The position numbers and the translations under genes were made by a program. Below are positions 17,320-25,532 of a stretch of DNA of 64,000 nt, in pieces (the first letter of the stretch is position 1; each line of letters starts with the position of its first letter). This DNA is from Flavobacteriales bacterium UBA852. GTDB taxonomy: Bacteria; Bacteroidota; Bacteroidia; Flavobacteriales_E; Vicingaceae. The DNA is taken from positions 192,248-256,247 of the forward strand of contig DBGO01000016.1 in assembly GCA_002295925.1 (NCBI GenBank), read 5' to 3'. The notes beneath the pieces are model-generated. The model searched no databases and was not told the origin of the DNA. It was given only the letters and a program-made list of their open reading frames with translations.

Positions 17320-18177
17320 CTATTGAGGAAATATTTCTGAAGCTAATGTTAAACATTTATTAAATTGCTGTTTATCTATTCCGGTTTCAATGTTATTTTC
17401 TTCACAAAAAGCCAGGAATTTTTCCGTTGGCATATTTCCCGTCAGTTCGTCATTTGCCATTGGACAACCGCCATATCCTTTGATAGCCGTATCAAAACGG
17501 CGACATCCTGCTTGATATGCCGATTCTATTTTTTCTTTCCACGTGTCAGGTGTGGTATGAAAATGAGCGCCAAATTCAACTTCAGGCATTTCGGGAATAA
17601 GTGTATTGAATAATTCGGCGATAATTTCAGGTTTGGCCACTCCAATAGTATCCGAAAGAGCTAATATTTTTATACCCATGTTGGCTAATTTTTCCGACCA
17701 TTGCATTACAATCTCCGGATTCCACTTGTCGCCATAAGGATTTCCAAAAGCCATTGACAAGTAAACCACTAATTGTTTGCTGTGTTTAAATGCCAAATTC
17801 AGTATTTCATCCATTCGTCCTAAAGACTCTTCTATTGTAGCATTTGTATTGCGCTTCTGAAAGGTTTCGGAAACTGAAAAAGGATAACCCAAGTAAGTAA
17901 TTTCATCAAACTGCACGGCATTTTCTGCACCTTTTTTATTGGCTATTATTGCCAATAATTTGCTTTTTGTATTACTCAAATCCAATCCTTTCAAAACTTC
18001 CGCCGTATCTTTCATTTGCGGAATCGCTTTGGGCGAAACAAAACTGCCAAAATCTATCGTATCAAAACCTGTTTTTAGCAATTCATTAATGTAAGCTATT
18101 TTCTTTTCTGTAGGAATAAATGTTTTTATTCCCTGCATTGCATCACGTGGGCATTCAATTATTTTCATTTTGTTCAA
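17320..18177 (-). CDS. mvaB: Hydroxymethylglutaryl-CoA lyase
   Basis: Cleaves HMG-CoA to acetyl-CoA and acetoacetate at the end of leucine degradation. A 285-residue TIM barrel with the catalytic Arg in 'ECPRDAMQG', the metal-binding 'GAHFHTTPDTW' and the family signature 'IKGYGGCPMA' that carries the active-site cysteine. Two starts are possible, ATG at 18177 (overlapping pyrD by 23 bp) or ATG at 18168. The other leucine-catabolism genes are not in the window. Confidence 0.88.
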   Translation of the reverse strand: MNKMKIIECPRDAMQGIKTFIPTEKKIAYINELLKTGFDTIDFGSFVSPKAIPQMKDTAEVLKGLDLSNTKSKLLAIIANKKGAENAVQFDEITYLGYPFSVSETFQKRNTNATIEESLGRMDEILNLAFKHSKQLVVYLSMAFGNPYGDKWNPEIVMQWSEKLANMGIKILALSDTIGVAKPEIIAELFNTLIPEMPEVEFGAHFHTTPDTWKEKIESAYQAGCRRFDTAIKGYGGCPMANDELTGNMPTEKFLAFCEENNIETGIDKQQFNKCLTLASEIFPQ

Positions 18178-19207
18178 AATTTTCCAATAATAATTTATTG
18201 ATTTTTTTTATCAATGCCGGACCTTCATAAACAAAACCGGTATATACTTGCACCAAATCGGCGCCGGCATTAATTTTCTCCAAAGCATCTTCGGGCTTGG
18301 TAATACCCCCAACGCCAATAACCGTGAAAGCATTTTGCGATTTTTGTTTTAAATATTGAATTACTTCCGTAGAGCGTTTAAGCAATGGCCTTCCGCTTAG
18401 TCCTCCGTTGCCTATTTTTTCTATTTCATCTTTGGGTGTTTTTAATCCCGAGCGCTGAATGGTTGTGTTTGTGGCAATTATTCCGTCAATTTTTGTTTCG
18501 GCAACAATATCTATAATATCATCCAATTGTTCAAAGGATAAATCAGGCGCAATTTTCAACAGAATCGGTTTTCGAACCTCTTTTTTGGTGTTTTCTTGTT
18601 GCAGCCGGTTTAATATGTTTGTTAACGGTTTTTTATCTTGCAACTCTCGTAAATTGGGTGTATTTGGTGAACTGACATTAACTACAAAGTAATCTACATA
18701 AGGAAATAACTCGTTGAAACAAGTAATATAATCATCTACTGCATTTTCATTGGGCGTAACCTTATTTTTACCGATATTTCCACCAATAATAATATTGGTT
18801 TTGCGTTTTTTCAGATTTTCAACTGCTTTTTTCACTCCATCGTTATTAAATCCCATTCGATTTATCAGAGCTTTGTCTTTTGGTAAACGGAATAAACGAG
18901 GTTGCGGATTACCGGGCTGTGGTTTGGGGGTAACAGTCCCTATTTCAATAAACCCAAACCCAAAATTGGCAAACTCATTATAAAAATCGGCATTTTTATC
19001 AAATCCTGCCGCCAACCCAACCGGATTGGGAAAAGTAAGTCCAAATAATTTTCGCTCAAGTGAGGGCGAAGTAACAAAATGAGTTGACTTGACATAATTT
19101 CGTACAAAACCTATTTTGAACAGCTTTTTAATTACTGAAACCGAGAAATGATGAGCTTTTTCAGGCGGTAGAGAAAACAAAACAGGCTTGATTAAATATT
19201 TATACAT
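18155..19207 (-). CDS. pyrD: Dihydroorotate dehydrogenase (quinone), class 2
   Basis: A membrane-associated flavoenzyme that oxidises dihydroorotate to orotate with quinone as acceptor in pyrimidine synthesis. The 350 residues include the N-terminal amphipathic region typical of class 2 enzymes ('MYKYLIKPVLFSLPPEKAHH'). The FMN barrel contains 'NPVGLAAGFDKNADF' and 'VNVSSPNTPNLRELQ', with the serine acting as base. C-terminal 'GVGGI' and 'GADLVQVYTGFVYEG' bind phosphate. A TATTTTTG -7-like element lies upstream on the minus strand at 19228-19235. Confidence 0.95.
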   Translation of the reverse strand: MYKYLIKPVLFSLPPEKAHHFSVSVIKKLFKIGFVRNYVKSTHFVTSPSLERKLFGLTFPNPVGLAAGFDKNADFYNEFANFGFGFIEIGTVTPKPQPGNPQPRLFRLPKDKALINRMGFNNDGVKKAVENLKKRKTNIIIGGNIGKNKVTPNENAVDDYITCFNELFPYVDYFVVNVSSPNTPNLRELQDKKPLTNILNRLQQENTKKEVRKPILLKIAPDLSFEQLDDIIDIVAETKIDGIIATNTTIQRSGLKTPKDEIEKIGNGGLSGRPLLKRSTEVIQYLKQKSQNAFTVIGVGGITKPEDALEKINAGADLVQVYTGFVYEGPALIKKINKLLLENFEQNENN

Positions 19208-19323
19208 TTGTAGAATGAGATTTTAAACAAAAATACGGTGTAATTGGGTATGAATGCTACTTTTTACATTTTTTTTATAAAATTACGTAATGAAATTTCC
19301 CGGAATTTAATATATTCGTTTTA

Positions 19324-19758
19324 ATGATGAATAGCAACACATACCGAAGCTCAGTTAATTTACCTGAAGTTGTTAAGGTAATTGACAACGAAAATTACAC
19401 TACTATATTGAGAAACAAAGGGTTGTGTGAGTTGACATATAAATCAAAAGGTATTATAACGTTAGATGTAGCAAAAGAACTGACAAAAGAAATTTTGGAT
19501 TTTTATCCAAAAGGCTATGTAATTGTTGCAGATTCCGATGATGTGATGCTAAACATTTCTTCTGAAGCACGTGAGTATTTTGCAAAAGCACCGGAAATTC
19601 TCGAAAAAAGAAAAGCGCAGGCAATTATTTCTCGTAACCTTGGACAACGGTTAATGGCAAAGTTTTACATTAATTTTTATTCTCACTCTTGCCCTACAAA
19701 AGCTTTCTCCAATAAAAATGATGCTTTTATTTGGATTAGCCAATATTTACTTGATTAA
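19324..19758 (+). CDS. Hypothetical protein, DUF7793-like
   Basis: A 144-residue soluble protein without signal or membrane segment. The C-terminal half ('AREYFAKAPEILEKRKAQ' ... 'LGQRLMAKFYINFY' ... 'KAFSNKNDAFIWISQYL') resembles a Bacteroidota family with a SpoIIAA/STAS-like fold often annotated DUF7793; the match is from memory and unverified. It ends in a 4-bp tail-to-tail overlap with the XRE regulator on the other strand. Function unknown. Confidence 0.6.
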   Translation: MMNSNTYRSSVNLPEVVKVIDNENYTTILRNKGLCELTYKSKGIITLDVAKELTKEILDFYPKGYVIVADSDDVMLNISSEAREYFAKAPEILEKRKAQAIISRNLGQRLMAKFYINFYSHSCPTKAFSNKNDAFIWISQYLLD

Positions 19759-20174
19759 GATTTAGTACTTTCATACGGTTCAAAAGTTCCGTCTGAGTAA
19801 AAAATCACGATTTTTTTTATTTCCTTTTTGGAAGCATTACTATTTACATTTGTATCCACATTTTGTTCATTAGCTTTATTTTCAGTATTTTGAGAGTTAT
19901 TTACATTTGTTAATTTAACTACATCACTCCCTTTCTGTTTGTTTTCCGGCTCTTGTTTTACATTTGTAACATCTGTTTTCCCCAGCAACAACCAGTCGGA
20001 TGATACATTAGGAAATCGATTTAAAACTTTAATCACAAAATCTAAGCTGGGTTTGTTTCTACCCGACAATATATGTGAAACACTGCTCCTTTGCACACCT
20101 ATTTCATCAGCAAAAGCACTTGCAGAAAGATTGTTTAACTTCATCAGGTATTTAATTCTATCGGTAAGCTCCAT
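19755..20174 (-). CDS. XRE-family transcriptional regulator
   Basis: A 139-residue protein. An N-terminal helix-turn-helix of the Cro/C1 type covers residues 1-60 ('SASAFADEIGVQRSSVSHIL', then 'SGRNKPSLDF'). An Asn/Lys-rich low-complexity linker (about 65-118) and a short conserved-looking tail ('KIVIFYSDGTFEPY') follow. The tail resembles those of chromosomal Bacteroidota XRE proteins, not phage repressors. A 10-bp inverted repeat lies 16 bp upstream, suggesting autoregulation. The TNV tripeptide recurs three times at exactly 19-residue spacing in the linker. Confidence 0.85.
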   Translation of the reverse strand: MELTDRIKYLMKLNNLSASAFADEIGVQRSSVSHILSGRNKPSLDFVIKVLNRFPNVSSDWLLLGKTDVTNVKQEPENKQKGSDVVKLTNVNNSQNTENKANEQNVDTNVNSNASKKEIKKIVIFYSDGTFEPYESTKS

Positions 20175-20189
20175 TTTTACATTTTTTAC

Positions 20190-20223
20190 TTTTGTAAACT
20201 TACTGTTTTTGTTTACAAAAATA
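20190..20223 (-). promoter_or_regulatory. Candidate autoregulatory operator/promoter of the XRE gene
   Basis: A perfect 10-bp inverted repeat, TTTTGTAAAC (20190-20199) and GTTTACAAAA (20211-20220), 11 bp apart. On the minus strand its distal arm overlaps a TATTTTTG -7-like element (20216-20223). The position 16-46 bp before the start codon fits an autorepressor site. Confidence 0.5.
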
Positions 20224-20322
20224 ACAAATAAATGCTAAAATTGATAGTTCATAAATCTGTTTAATGCTAGAAAATATATTCGAGTTTAAATTTAGTTAAA
20301 TATTATAAATAACTGGTTTACA

Positions 20323-21186
20323 TTATTTTTCTTTTGATTTTTTAATCCTTTCATAAGCCGATTGTATGGCTTGAAATTTTTCTTTTGCGGCTTTTTGATA
20401 CTCTTCTCCCAGGTGAGCTACTTTATCGGGGTGATACTGAATGGCTAACTTACGATAAGATTTCTTTATTTCTTCCCAACTGGCATCTTTACTAACCTTT
20501 AAAATATCGTAATCATTTTGTGAAGCTCGTTCTCTTCTGTAATAACTGTAAGATGAGTTTTTTGAAGACTGTCGATACCCTCTCCTACTATACGACGAAG
20601 AACGGTAATTGGAATTTTGATTGTTATTGCCCGAATAAGCATTTTGTTTTTGATAATACATCGCCAAAATTGAATTGTAATCTTTTTGACGAATTCCTAA
20701 TTTTTGAGCAATTGTTCGAGCAACATTACTTTCTTCGCTTGAAAAATTGCCATCGGCAAAAGCTATGCCCAATAAAAAATGCACCAATTGCAACAATGCC
20801 GAATAAGAATACAAACTGCGCAACTCAAGGCAAGCACCTTCCATATCTCCCGGATGGTCGAGATAGAACTTTAAATGTTGTAAATGCACTTTTGCTTTGA
20901 CACTGCCCATTTGTTTGAGCAAGAAATTTTTAATGTATGACAGCTCCGATTTTTTTAATTTACCATCGGCACGCATAACCTCGGCAGCCAAAAGCATCAG
21001 CAATTTTCCGTAGGTACTTATTTTTGCATTTGAAAAATCAGACTTTATACTCTCCTCCTCTTCATTTGAAAAAAAAGTGCGTTGAATCAAATAACCGAAA
21101 ATCACTCCTATTAAAGCACCTCTTGTGCCTATTGCAACAAAACCTATCAGAGCAAAAATCCAAGGTAAAATATTTTTTAATCGCAT
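20323..21186 (-). CDS. DjlA-like membrane co-chaperone (TerB + J domain)
   Basis: A 287-residue protein with an N-terminal hydrophobic, glycine-rich membrane segment (about 6-33), a TerB-like helical domain (about 50-155, 'LLAAEVMRADGKLKKSE' and 'GIAFADGNFSSEE'), a Ser/Tyr/Arg-rich linker (about 185-217) and a C-terminal J domain (about 220-287) with HPD starting at His252. This domain order is that of DjlA, which recruits DnaK to the inner membrane. Client proteins are unknown. Confidence 0.85.
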   Translation of the reverse strand: MRLKNILPWIFALIGFVAIGTRGALIGVIFGYLIQRTFFSNEEEESIKSDFSNAKISTYGKLLMLLAAEVMRADGKLKKSELSYIKNFLLKQMGSVKAKVHLQHLKFYLDHPGDMEGACLELRSLYSYSALLQLVHFLLGIAFADGNFSSEESNVARTIAQKLGIRQKDYNSILAMYYQKQNAYSGNNNQNSNYRSSSYSRRGYRQSSKNSSYSYYRRERASQNDYDILKVSKDASWEEIKKSYRKLAIQYHPDKVAHLGEEYQKAAKEKFQAIQSAYERIKKSKEK

Positions 21187-21273
21187 AAAATTTTGAATTT
21201 ATCTACAAAACTATTTATTTGCGCTATTATTTGAAACAAATACACAAACAATCAACGTAAAAGTTGTTAACCG

Positions 21274-21699
21274 ATGCTAAAACCTTATCCAATCATATCT
21301 CCACAAATTTCAACCGGAAATATTTACCATTTCAATACGCAATACGGCGTAGTTTATGAGGTGCGGTTTGGCAGAAAAGAAAATAATATTTTACACGTAA
21401 ACTTAGTTTTTGGCGTTACCAATGAAGAATATGACGGCGAAGAATATGTGTTAACCAACAAAGGTGATGTTTTTAGAGTGATGACAACAATTGCAGAAAT
21501 TGTTAAAATATATTTGGAAAAACATCCGCATACGCAAATATTTGAATTTACAGCCGAAAACTCAACCCTAACAAAAGATGAGGCACAAAAAAGACTTAAA
21601 CTTTACGGACGCTACATCCCAAAAGTATTTGATTCAAATCAATGGAAAATTGTTAAAAAAGACGACACTGTTCAAATTATTAAAAAAAATAAATATTAA
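21274..21699 (+). CDS. Hypothetical protein, DUF6934-like
   Basis: A 141-residue soluble protein with no signal peptide. Visible features are an N-terminal 'YHFNTQYGVVYEVRFGRK' beta-rich region and a C-terminal 'EAQKRLKLYGRYIPKVF' helix. The pattern recalls the Bacteroidota DUF6934 family, which is scattered and poorly conserved; I cannot verify this. It stands alone between two oppositely oriented or distant genes. Confidence 0.5.
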   Translation: MLKPYPIISPQISTGNIYHFNTQYGVVYEVRFGRKENNILHVNLVFGVTNEEYDGEEYVLTNKGDVFRVMTTIAEIVKIYLEKHPHTQIFEFTAENSTLTKDEAQKRLKLYGRYIPKVFDSNQWKIVKKDDTVQIIKKNKY

Positions 21700-21921
21700 G
21701 AATCCAAGCATTTGTCGAAATTATCAAGCACTTGGGCAAAAAAATTTGATTAATGATGATATTTTATTTTATTTCGCGTAATATTTAATTAACATTAATT
21801 AAGAATACAAAGGCAATTTATGACTTTATTATCCGTTTTACCTGAAAATTTGTCATAATAAATACAATTGCATAAAATTTGCTTTAAAAATTAAACAAAA
21901 AATAAAAAGGATTTTCAAAAA
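21700..21921 (+). other. AT-rich leader upstream of the primary sigma gene
   Basis: A 222-bp gap with no plausible gene. It holds two TTAATTAA octamer palindromes at 21785-21792 and 21795-21802, exactly 10 bp apart, and several T-rich tracts. No exact TAnnTTTG element was found near the sigma-factor start; the closest is the ATAAAATTTG run around 21873-21882. Confidence 0.5.
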
Positions 21922-22785
21922 ATGAGACAGTTAAAAATTACACAACAAATTACCAAAAGAGAAAGCCGCTCTTTGGAAAAATACCTTCAAGAAGTATCAA
22001 AAGAAGGTATGATTACTCCGGAAGAAGAAGTAGAGTTGGCTCAACGAATCAAAAACGGCGATGAAGCCGCTTTGAATAAATTGGTGCGTGCCAATTTACG
22101 TTTTGTTATTTCGGTAGCAAAACAATATCAAAACACAGGATTAACATTAGAAGACTTAATTAACGAAGGAAACTTGGGATTGATAGAAGCTGCTAAACGT
22201 TACGACCATACAAAAGGGTTTAAATTTATTTCTTATGCCGTATGGTGGATTCGTCAATCGATACTGAAAGCAGCTGCCGACAACTCACGAACTATTCGTT
22301 TGCCACACAACCGCTTGGGTGAAATTCAAAAAATAAACAAAGCAACCAGCGAATTTGAACAAAAATACGAACGTGAACCAACCCCTGAAGAATTGGCTGA
22401 AATTTTGGATATGGAAATCGAAAAAGTAGAGAACTCTATCCAAATGAGCAAAAAGCAATCTTCTTTGGATGCGCCAATGGCAAACGATGAAGATAACAAC
22501 AGTTTAATTTCCGTATTGGAAAATACCTCTACTCCAAGACCTACCGACGGATTGATTCACGAGTCTTTGGCAACCGATATTGAGCGAACACTTTCTTATT
22601 TGAAAGGAATGGAAGCCGAAGTCATCAGAATGTTTTACGGATTAGGCGGTCGTCAAGAAATGACATTGGAAGAAATCGGCAACACCTTTGGATTGACTCG
22701 TGAGCGTATTCGCCAAATAAAAGAAAGAGGTTTACGCAGATTACGTCGATTATCCAAAACCAACAATCTGCAAACTTACTTGTAA
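21922..22785 (+). CDS. rpoD: Primary RNA polymerase sigma factor (RpoD/SigA)
   Basis: A 287-residue sigma-70 group factor. Region 1.2 begins 'SRSLEKYLQEVSKEGMITPE', region 2 includes 'GNLGLIEAAKRYD' and 'FISYAVWWIRQSILKA', region 3 follows, and region 4 ends with the helix-turn-helix 'TLEEIGNTFGLTRERIRQI'. Region 1.1 and the non-conserved insert are absent, as is normal for the Bacteroidota housekeeping sigma factor that reads -33 TTG / -7 TAnnTTTG promoters. A strong terminator follows. Confidence 0.93.
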   Translation: MRQLKITQQITKRESRSLEKYLQEVSKEGMITPEEEVELAQRIKNGDEAALNKLVRANLRFVISVAKQYQNTGLTLEDLINEGNLGLIEAAKRYDHTKGFKFISYAVWWIRQSILKAAADNSRTIRLPHNRLGEIQKINKATSEFEQKYEREPTPEELAEILDMEIEKVENSIQMSKKQSSLDAPMANDEDNNSLISVLENTSTPRPTDGLIHESLATDIERTLSYLKGMEAEVIRMFYGLGGRQEMTLEEIGNTFGLTRERIRQIKERGLRRLRRLSKTNNLQTYL

Positions 22786-22810
22786 GAAACAAATTATTTT
22801 ACTTAAAACG

Positions 22811-22834
22811 TCCCCTCAAACGAGGGGATTTTTT
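22811..22834 (+). terminator. Rho-independent terminator after rpoD
   Basis: Stem TCCCCTC (22811-22817) and GAGGGGA (22822-22828) with a 4-nt AAAC loop, then a run of six T followed by ATTTTT. Confidence 0.92.
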
Positions 22835-22860
22835 ATTTTTACATCCACAAACAAAAGACT

Positions 22861-23871
22861 ATGGCATCATTAGTAACGCTGAACGAATTTATTTTAGATA
22901 AGCAAGCAGAATTTCCTTACGCTACGGGCGAACTTAGTCGTTTATTGCACGACATTGGTATAGCGGCAAAAATTATCCACCGTGAAGTGAACAAAGCAGG
23001 ATTGGTGAATATTTTAGGTGCTGCAGGCTATCAAAATGTACAAGGTGAAGAACAACAAAAATTAGATGTTTTTGCCGATAATCAATTTATTAATGCATTT
23101 CTTGCCGGCGGTGAGGTTTGCGCCATTGCTTCAGAAGAAAATGATGATATATTGGTTTTTGAAAACAGAAAAGAGGCAAAATATATCGTATGCTTCGACC
23201 CTTTGGATGGTTCTTCCAATATTGATGTAAATGTATCTATCGGAACAATATTTTCTATTTACAAACGCTTATCTCCCGATTGCGACGTAAGCGAAAAAGA
23301 TTTTTTGCAAAAAGGAACAGAACAAGTTGCGGCCGGGTATGTGATTTACGGCTCATCTACAATGTTGGTTTACACAACCGGTCATGGGGTAAACGGTTTT
23401 ACGCTTGACCCTTCCATTGGTGAGTTTTGTTTATCGCATCCGCAAATAAAAATACCCGAAGAAGGGAAAATATATTCCATTAACGAAGGAAGTTTCAATC
23501 TCTTTCCAAAAGCGATACAAGAATACTTGAAATGGGTAAAACAAGACGATAAATCGACAAATCGTCCCTACTCTGCTCGTTACATTGGTTCTATGGTTGC
23601 CGATTTACATAGAAACCTGATTAAAGGCGGTATCTTTATGTATCCTGCCACCACAAAAGCACCCAACGGAAAATTACGGTTGTTATACGAGTGCAACCCA
23701 ATGGCTTTTATTGTAGAACAAGCAGGCGGCAAAGCTACAACCGGTGAAAAACGCATTATGGAAATTGAACCTGAGAATTTACATCAACGAGTACCTATTC
23801 TAATCGGTTCGAAAAAAATGGTTGAGCAGGTTGAAGCACTTTATAAAGAATATGCTGAAACCGTAGGTTAA
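22861..23871 (+). CDS. fbp: Fructose-1,6-bisphosphatase, class 1
   Basis: Hydrolyses fructose 1,6-bisphosphate to fructose 6-phosphate in gluconeogenesis. At 336 residues it is full length. The metal site is in 'CFDPLDGSSNIDVNVSIG', the substrate-binding segment is 'RYIGSMVADLHRNLIKGG', and 'LLYECNPMAFIVEQAGGKA' forms the C-terminal metal ligand region. Its stop overlaps the stop of the PIG-L gene on the other strand by 4 bp. Confidence 0.95.
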   Translation: MASLVTLNEFILDKQAEFPYATGELSRLLHDIGIAAKIIHREVNKAGLVNILGAAGYQNVQGEEQQKLDVFADNQFINAFLAGGEVCAIASEENDDILVFENRKEAKYIVCFDPLDGSSNIDVNVSIGTIFSIYKRLSPDCDVSEKDFLQKGTEQVAAGYVIYGSSTMLVYTTGHGVNGFTLDPSIGEFCLSHPQIKIPEEGKIYSINEGSFNLFPKAIQEYLKWVKQDDKSTNRPYSARYIGSMVADLHRNLIKGGIFMYPATTKAPNGKLRLLYECNPMAFIVEQAGGKATTGEKRIMEIEPENLHQRVPILIGSKKMVEQVEALYKEYAETVG

Positions 23872-24500
23872 ACCACGGCATTTATAAATTCAAATGCTTC
23901 GGCATATTCGGCACCGGCTCGCGCACCACGAACTTTTGCCAGACTTTCAATAAAATTACGTTGAAAATAAATGCGCTGTTGTTGAGATTTGTATTTTTTC
24001 AATGCATTTGCTTTTGTATCCAGTTGTTTTTGATTAACCCGAACAAAAAAATTGGTTTGCATTTCCATATTATTCCATGGCAATTCGTACCCTAAAATAT
24101 TTACATGCTTAAATGCTCTTTTTGCTTCCGCAGAAAGTGTTTGGTGGTCTTGATGCACATCATTGGAATTGGGTGCAAAAACCAACTCCGGCTTGATGTT
24201 TTTGCGCAATACAACAAGCTCTTCTAATATTTGTTGGCGGTATTGAGGAAAATCCCTTACGGGGAAATTAAATTTAATGATATGTTCGCGGTCAATTCCA
24301 AAAACAGACAACGCCTCATCCAACTCTTTATATATTTGATTTTCTTTAAATCCGGCGGGCAATGATTTGTTGCACGGCGAAAATACAGCATAAAACACTT
24401 CTTTTCCTTCCTCTTTCAATCGGGCAATCGTAGCGCCACAACCCAACTCTCCATCATCCGGATGTGGAGCCAATATAAGAATGGTATTACTGTTCAGCAT
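23868..24500 (-). CDS. PIG-L/LmbE-family deacetylase
   Basis: A 210-residue zinc-dependent N-deacetylase. The metal-binding PHPDDGE motif is at residues 12-18 and the second ligand motif HQDH lies near residue 115. The family acts on N-acetylglucosaminyl compounds (bacillithiol precursors, GPI-like or polysaccharide substrates). The conserved 'LAPHPDDGELGCG' opening resembles BshB-type enzymes, but no bshA or bshC is nearby, so the substrate is unknown. Confidence 0.85.
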   Translation of the reverse strand: MLNSNTILILAPHPDDGELGCGATIARLKEEGKEVFYAVFSPCNKSLPAGFKENQIYKELDEALSVFGIDREHIIKFNFPVRDFPQYRQQILEELVVLRKNIKPELVFAPNSNDVHQDHQTLSAEAKRAFKHVNILGYELPWNNMEMQTNFFVRVNQKQLDTKANALKKYKSQQQRIYFQRNFIESLAKVRGARAGAEYAEAFEFINAVV

Positions 24501-24643
24501 AATAAAATTTTAAAACAAATGTAATGATAAATGCAGTAAAAGAATGTTTATCTGTAAAATTATAAGTCTAAACATTAACTCTTCTTTTAATTTTTGAGTT
24601 GAAAAATATCTTTCAAAAATAACTGTTCACACGCAATAATAAT

Positions 24644-24651
24644 TATTTTTG
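24644..24651 (+). promoter_or_regulatory. -7-like element upstream of the PASTA gene
   Basis: TATTTTTG matches TAnnTTTG and lies 35 bp before the start codon. There is no clear TTG at the -33 distance. Confidence 0.3.
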
Positions 24652-24686
24652 TTTTTCGTTATTAAACCCTTTGAAGCAACAAACCA

Positions 24687-25532
24687 ATGCAATTGTTTAA
24701 ATTTTTATTTTCCAAAACATTTCTTATAAACCTGATTATTGCTCTGGCACTTATTGCCGGCGTAATTTATGGTATTGTAAAATGGCTTGATGCTTACACT
24801 CACCATGGGGAAACGATAACTGTTCCCGATTTAACCGAAATGCCTCTTGATGAACTAAATGATTTTTTATCCGACAAGGATTTGAAATTTGAAATCACCG
24901 ATTCTGTTTTTGTAGCCGATGCGCCAAAAGGTGTTGTTTTAGAACAAAATCCCAAACCGGAATCACAAGTAAAAAAAGGAAGAACAATTTATATTACGGT
25001 AAGCAAAAAAGTTGCCCCTCAAATTTTCATTCCCGATGTGGTGGATATGAGTGTGCGAATGGCTACCGCCAAATTGCAATCTATTGGGTTGAATGTTGGT
25101 GAATTAATTTATCATCCTGCCAATTGTCAAAACTGCATTGTGGGTTTACAATATAATGGGAAAGAAATTACACCCAATTCACCTGTTAAAAAAGGTTCTA
25201 CAATTGACTTATTGGTTGGCAGCGGAACTTCTAACGAAAAAATTCCTGTGCCTTACATTATTGGCCTAACACTGGAAGATGCCAAGAAAAAATTATTAGC
25301 CGGATACTTGAATATTGGTGCCGAAATATATGAAAATTGCACCACGGCAGAAGACAGCAGTAAAGCTAAAATTTTCCGTCAATATCCCGAACGTTCAGAA
25401 AACACTTTTATTCCAATGGGAAGTGCCGTAGATGTTTGGCTTACTTGCGATACCACAAAAATTAAAGTAGATTCGCTTAAATTATTGGGATTAGATTCTT
25501 TAAACATTAACTCAACCGACACAGTCAAGTGA
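24687..25532 (+). CDS. PASTA-domain membrane protein
   Basis: A 281-residue protein with a short cytoplasmic N-terminus, one transmembrane helix (about 12-33) and three extracytoplasmic PASTA domains (about 40-108, 112-185, 186-262), each opening with a proline-containing 'VPDL' or 'IPDVV' motif and ending 'GSxIxLxV'. PASTA domains bind peptidoglycan or beta-lactams in Ser/Thr kinases and PBPs; here there is no kinase or transpeptidase domain. Stand-alone PASTA proteins next to an RluD-type gene are common in Bacteroidota. Function unknown, envelope role inferred. Confidence 0.85.
   Translation: MQLFKFLFSKTFLINLIIALALIAGVIYGIVKWLDAYTHHGETITVPDLTEMPLDELNDFLSDKDLKFEITDSVFVADAPKGVVLEQNPKPESQVKKGRTIYITVSKKVAPQIFIPDVVDMSVRMATAKLQSIGLNVGELIYHPANCQNCIVGLQYNGKEITPNSPVKKGSTIDLLVGSGTSNEKIPVPYIIGLTLEDAKKKLLAGYLNIGAEIYENCTTAEDSSKAKIFRQYPERSENTFIPMGSAVDVWLTCDTTKIKVDSLKLLGLDSLNINSTDTVK

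Noticed and set aside
19843..19967. Minisatellite or CRISPR-like array suggested by the regular 57-bp TTTACATTTGT repeats
   Set aside because: Only an 11-bp word is shared, there are three copies, and the intervening sequence codes for protein. It is neither a CRISPR array nor a tandem repeat.
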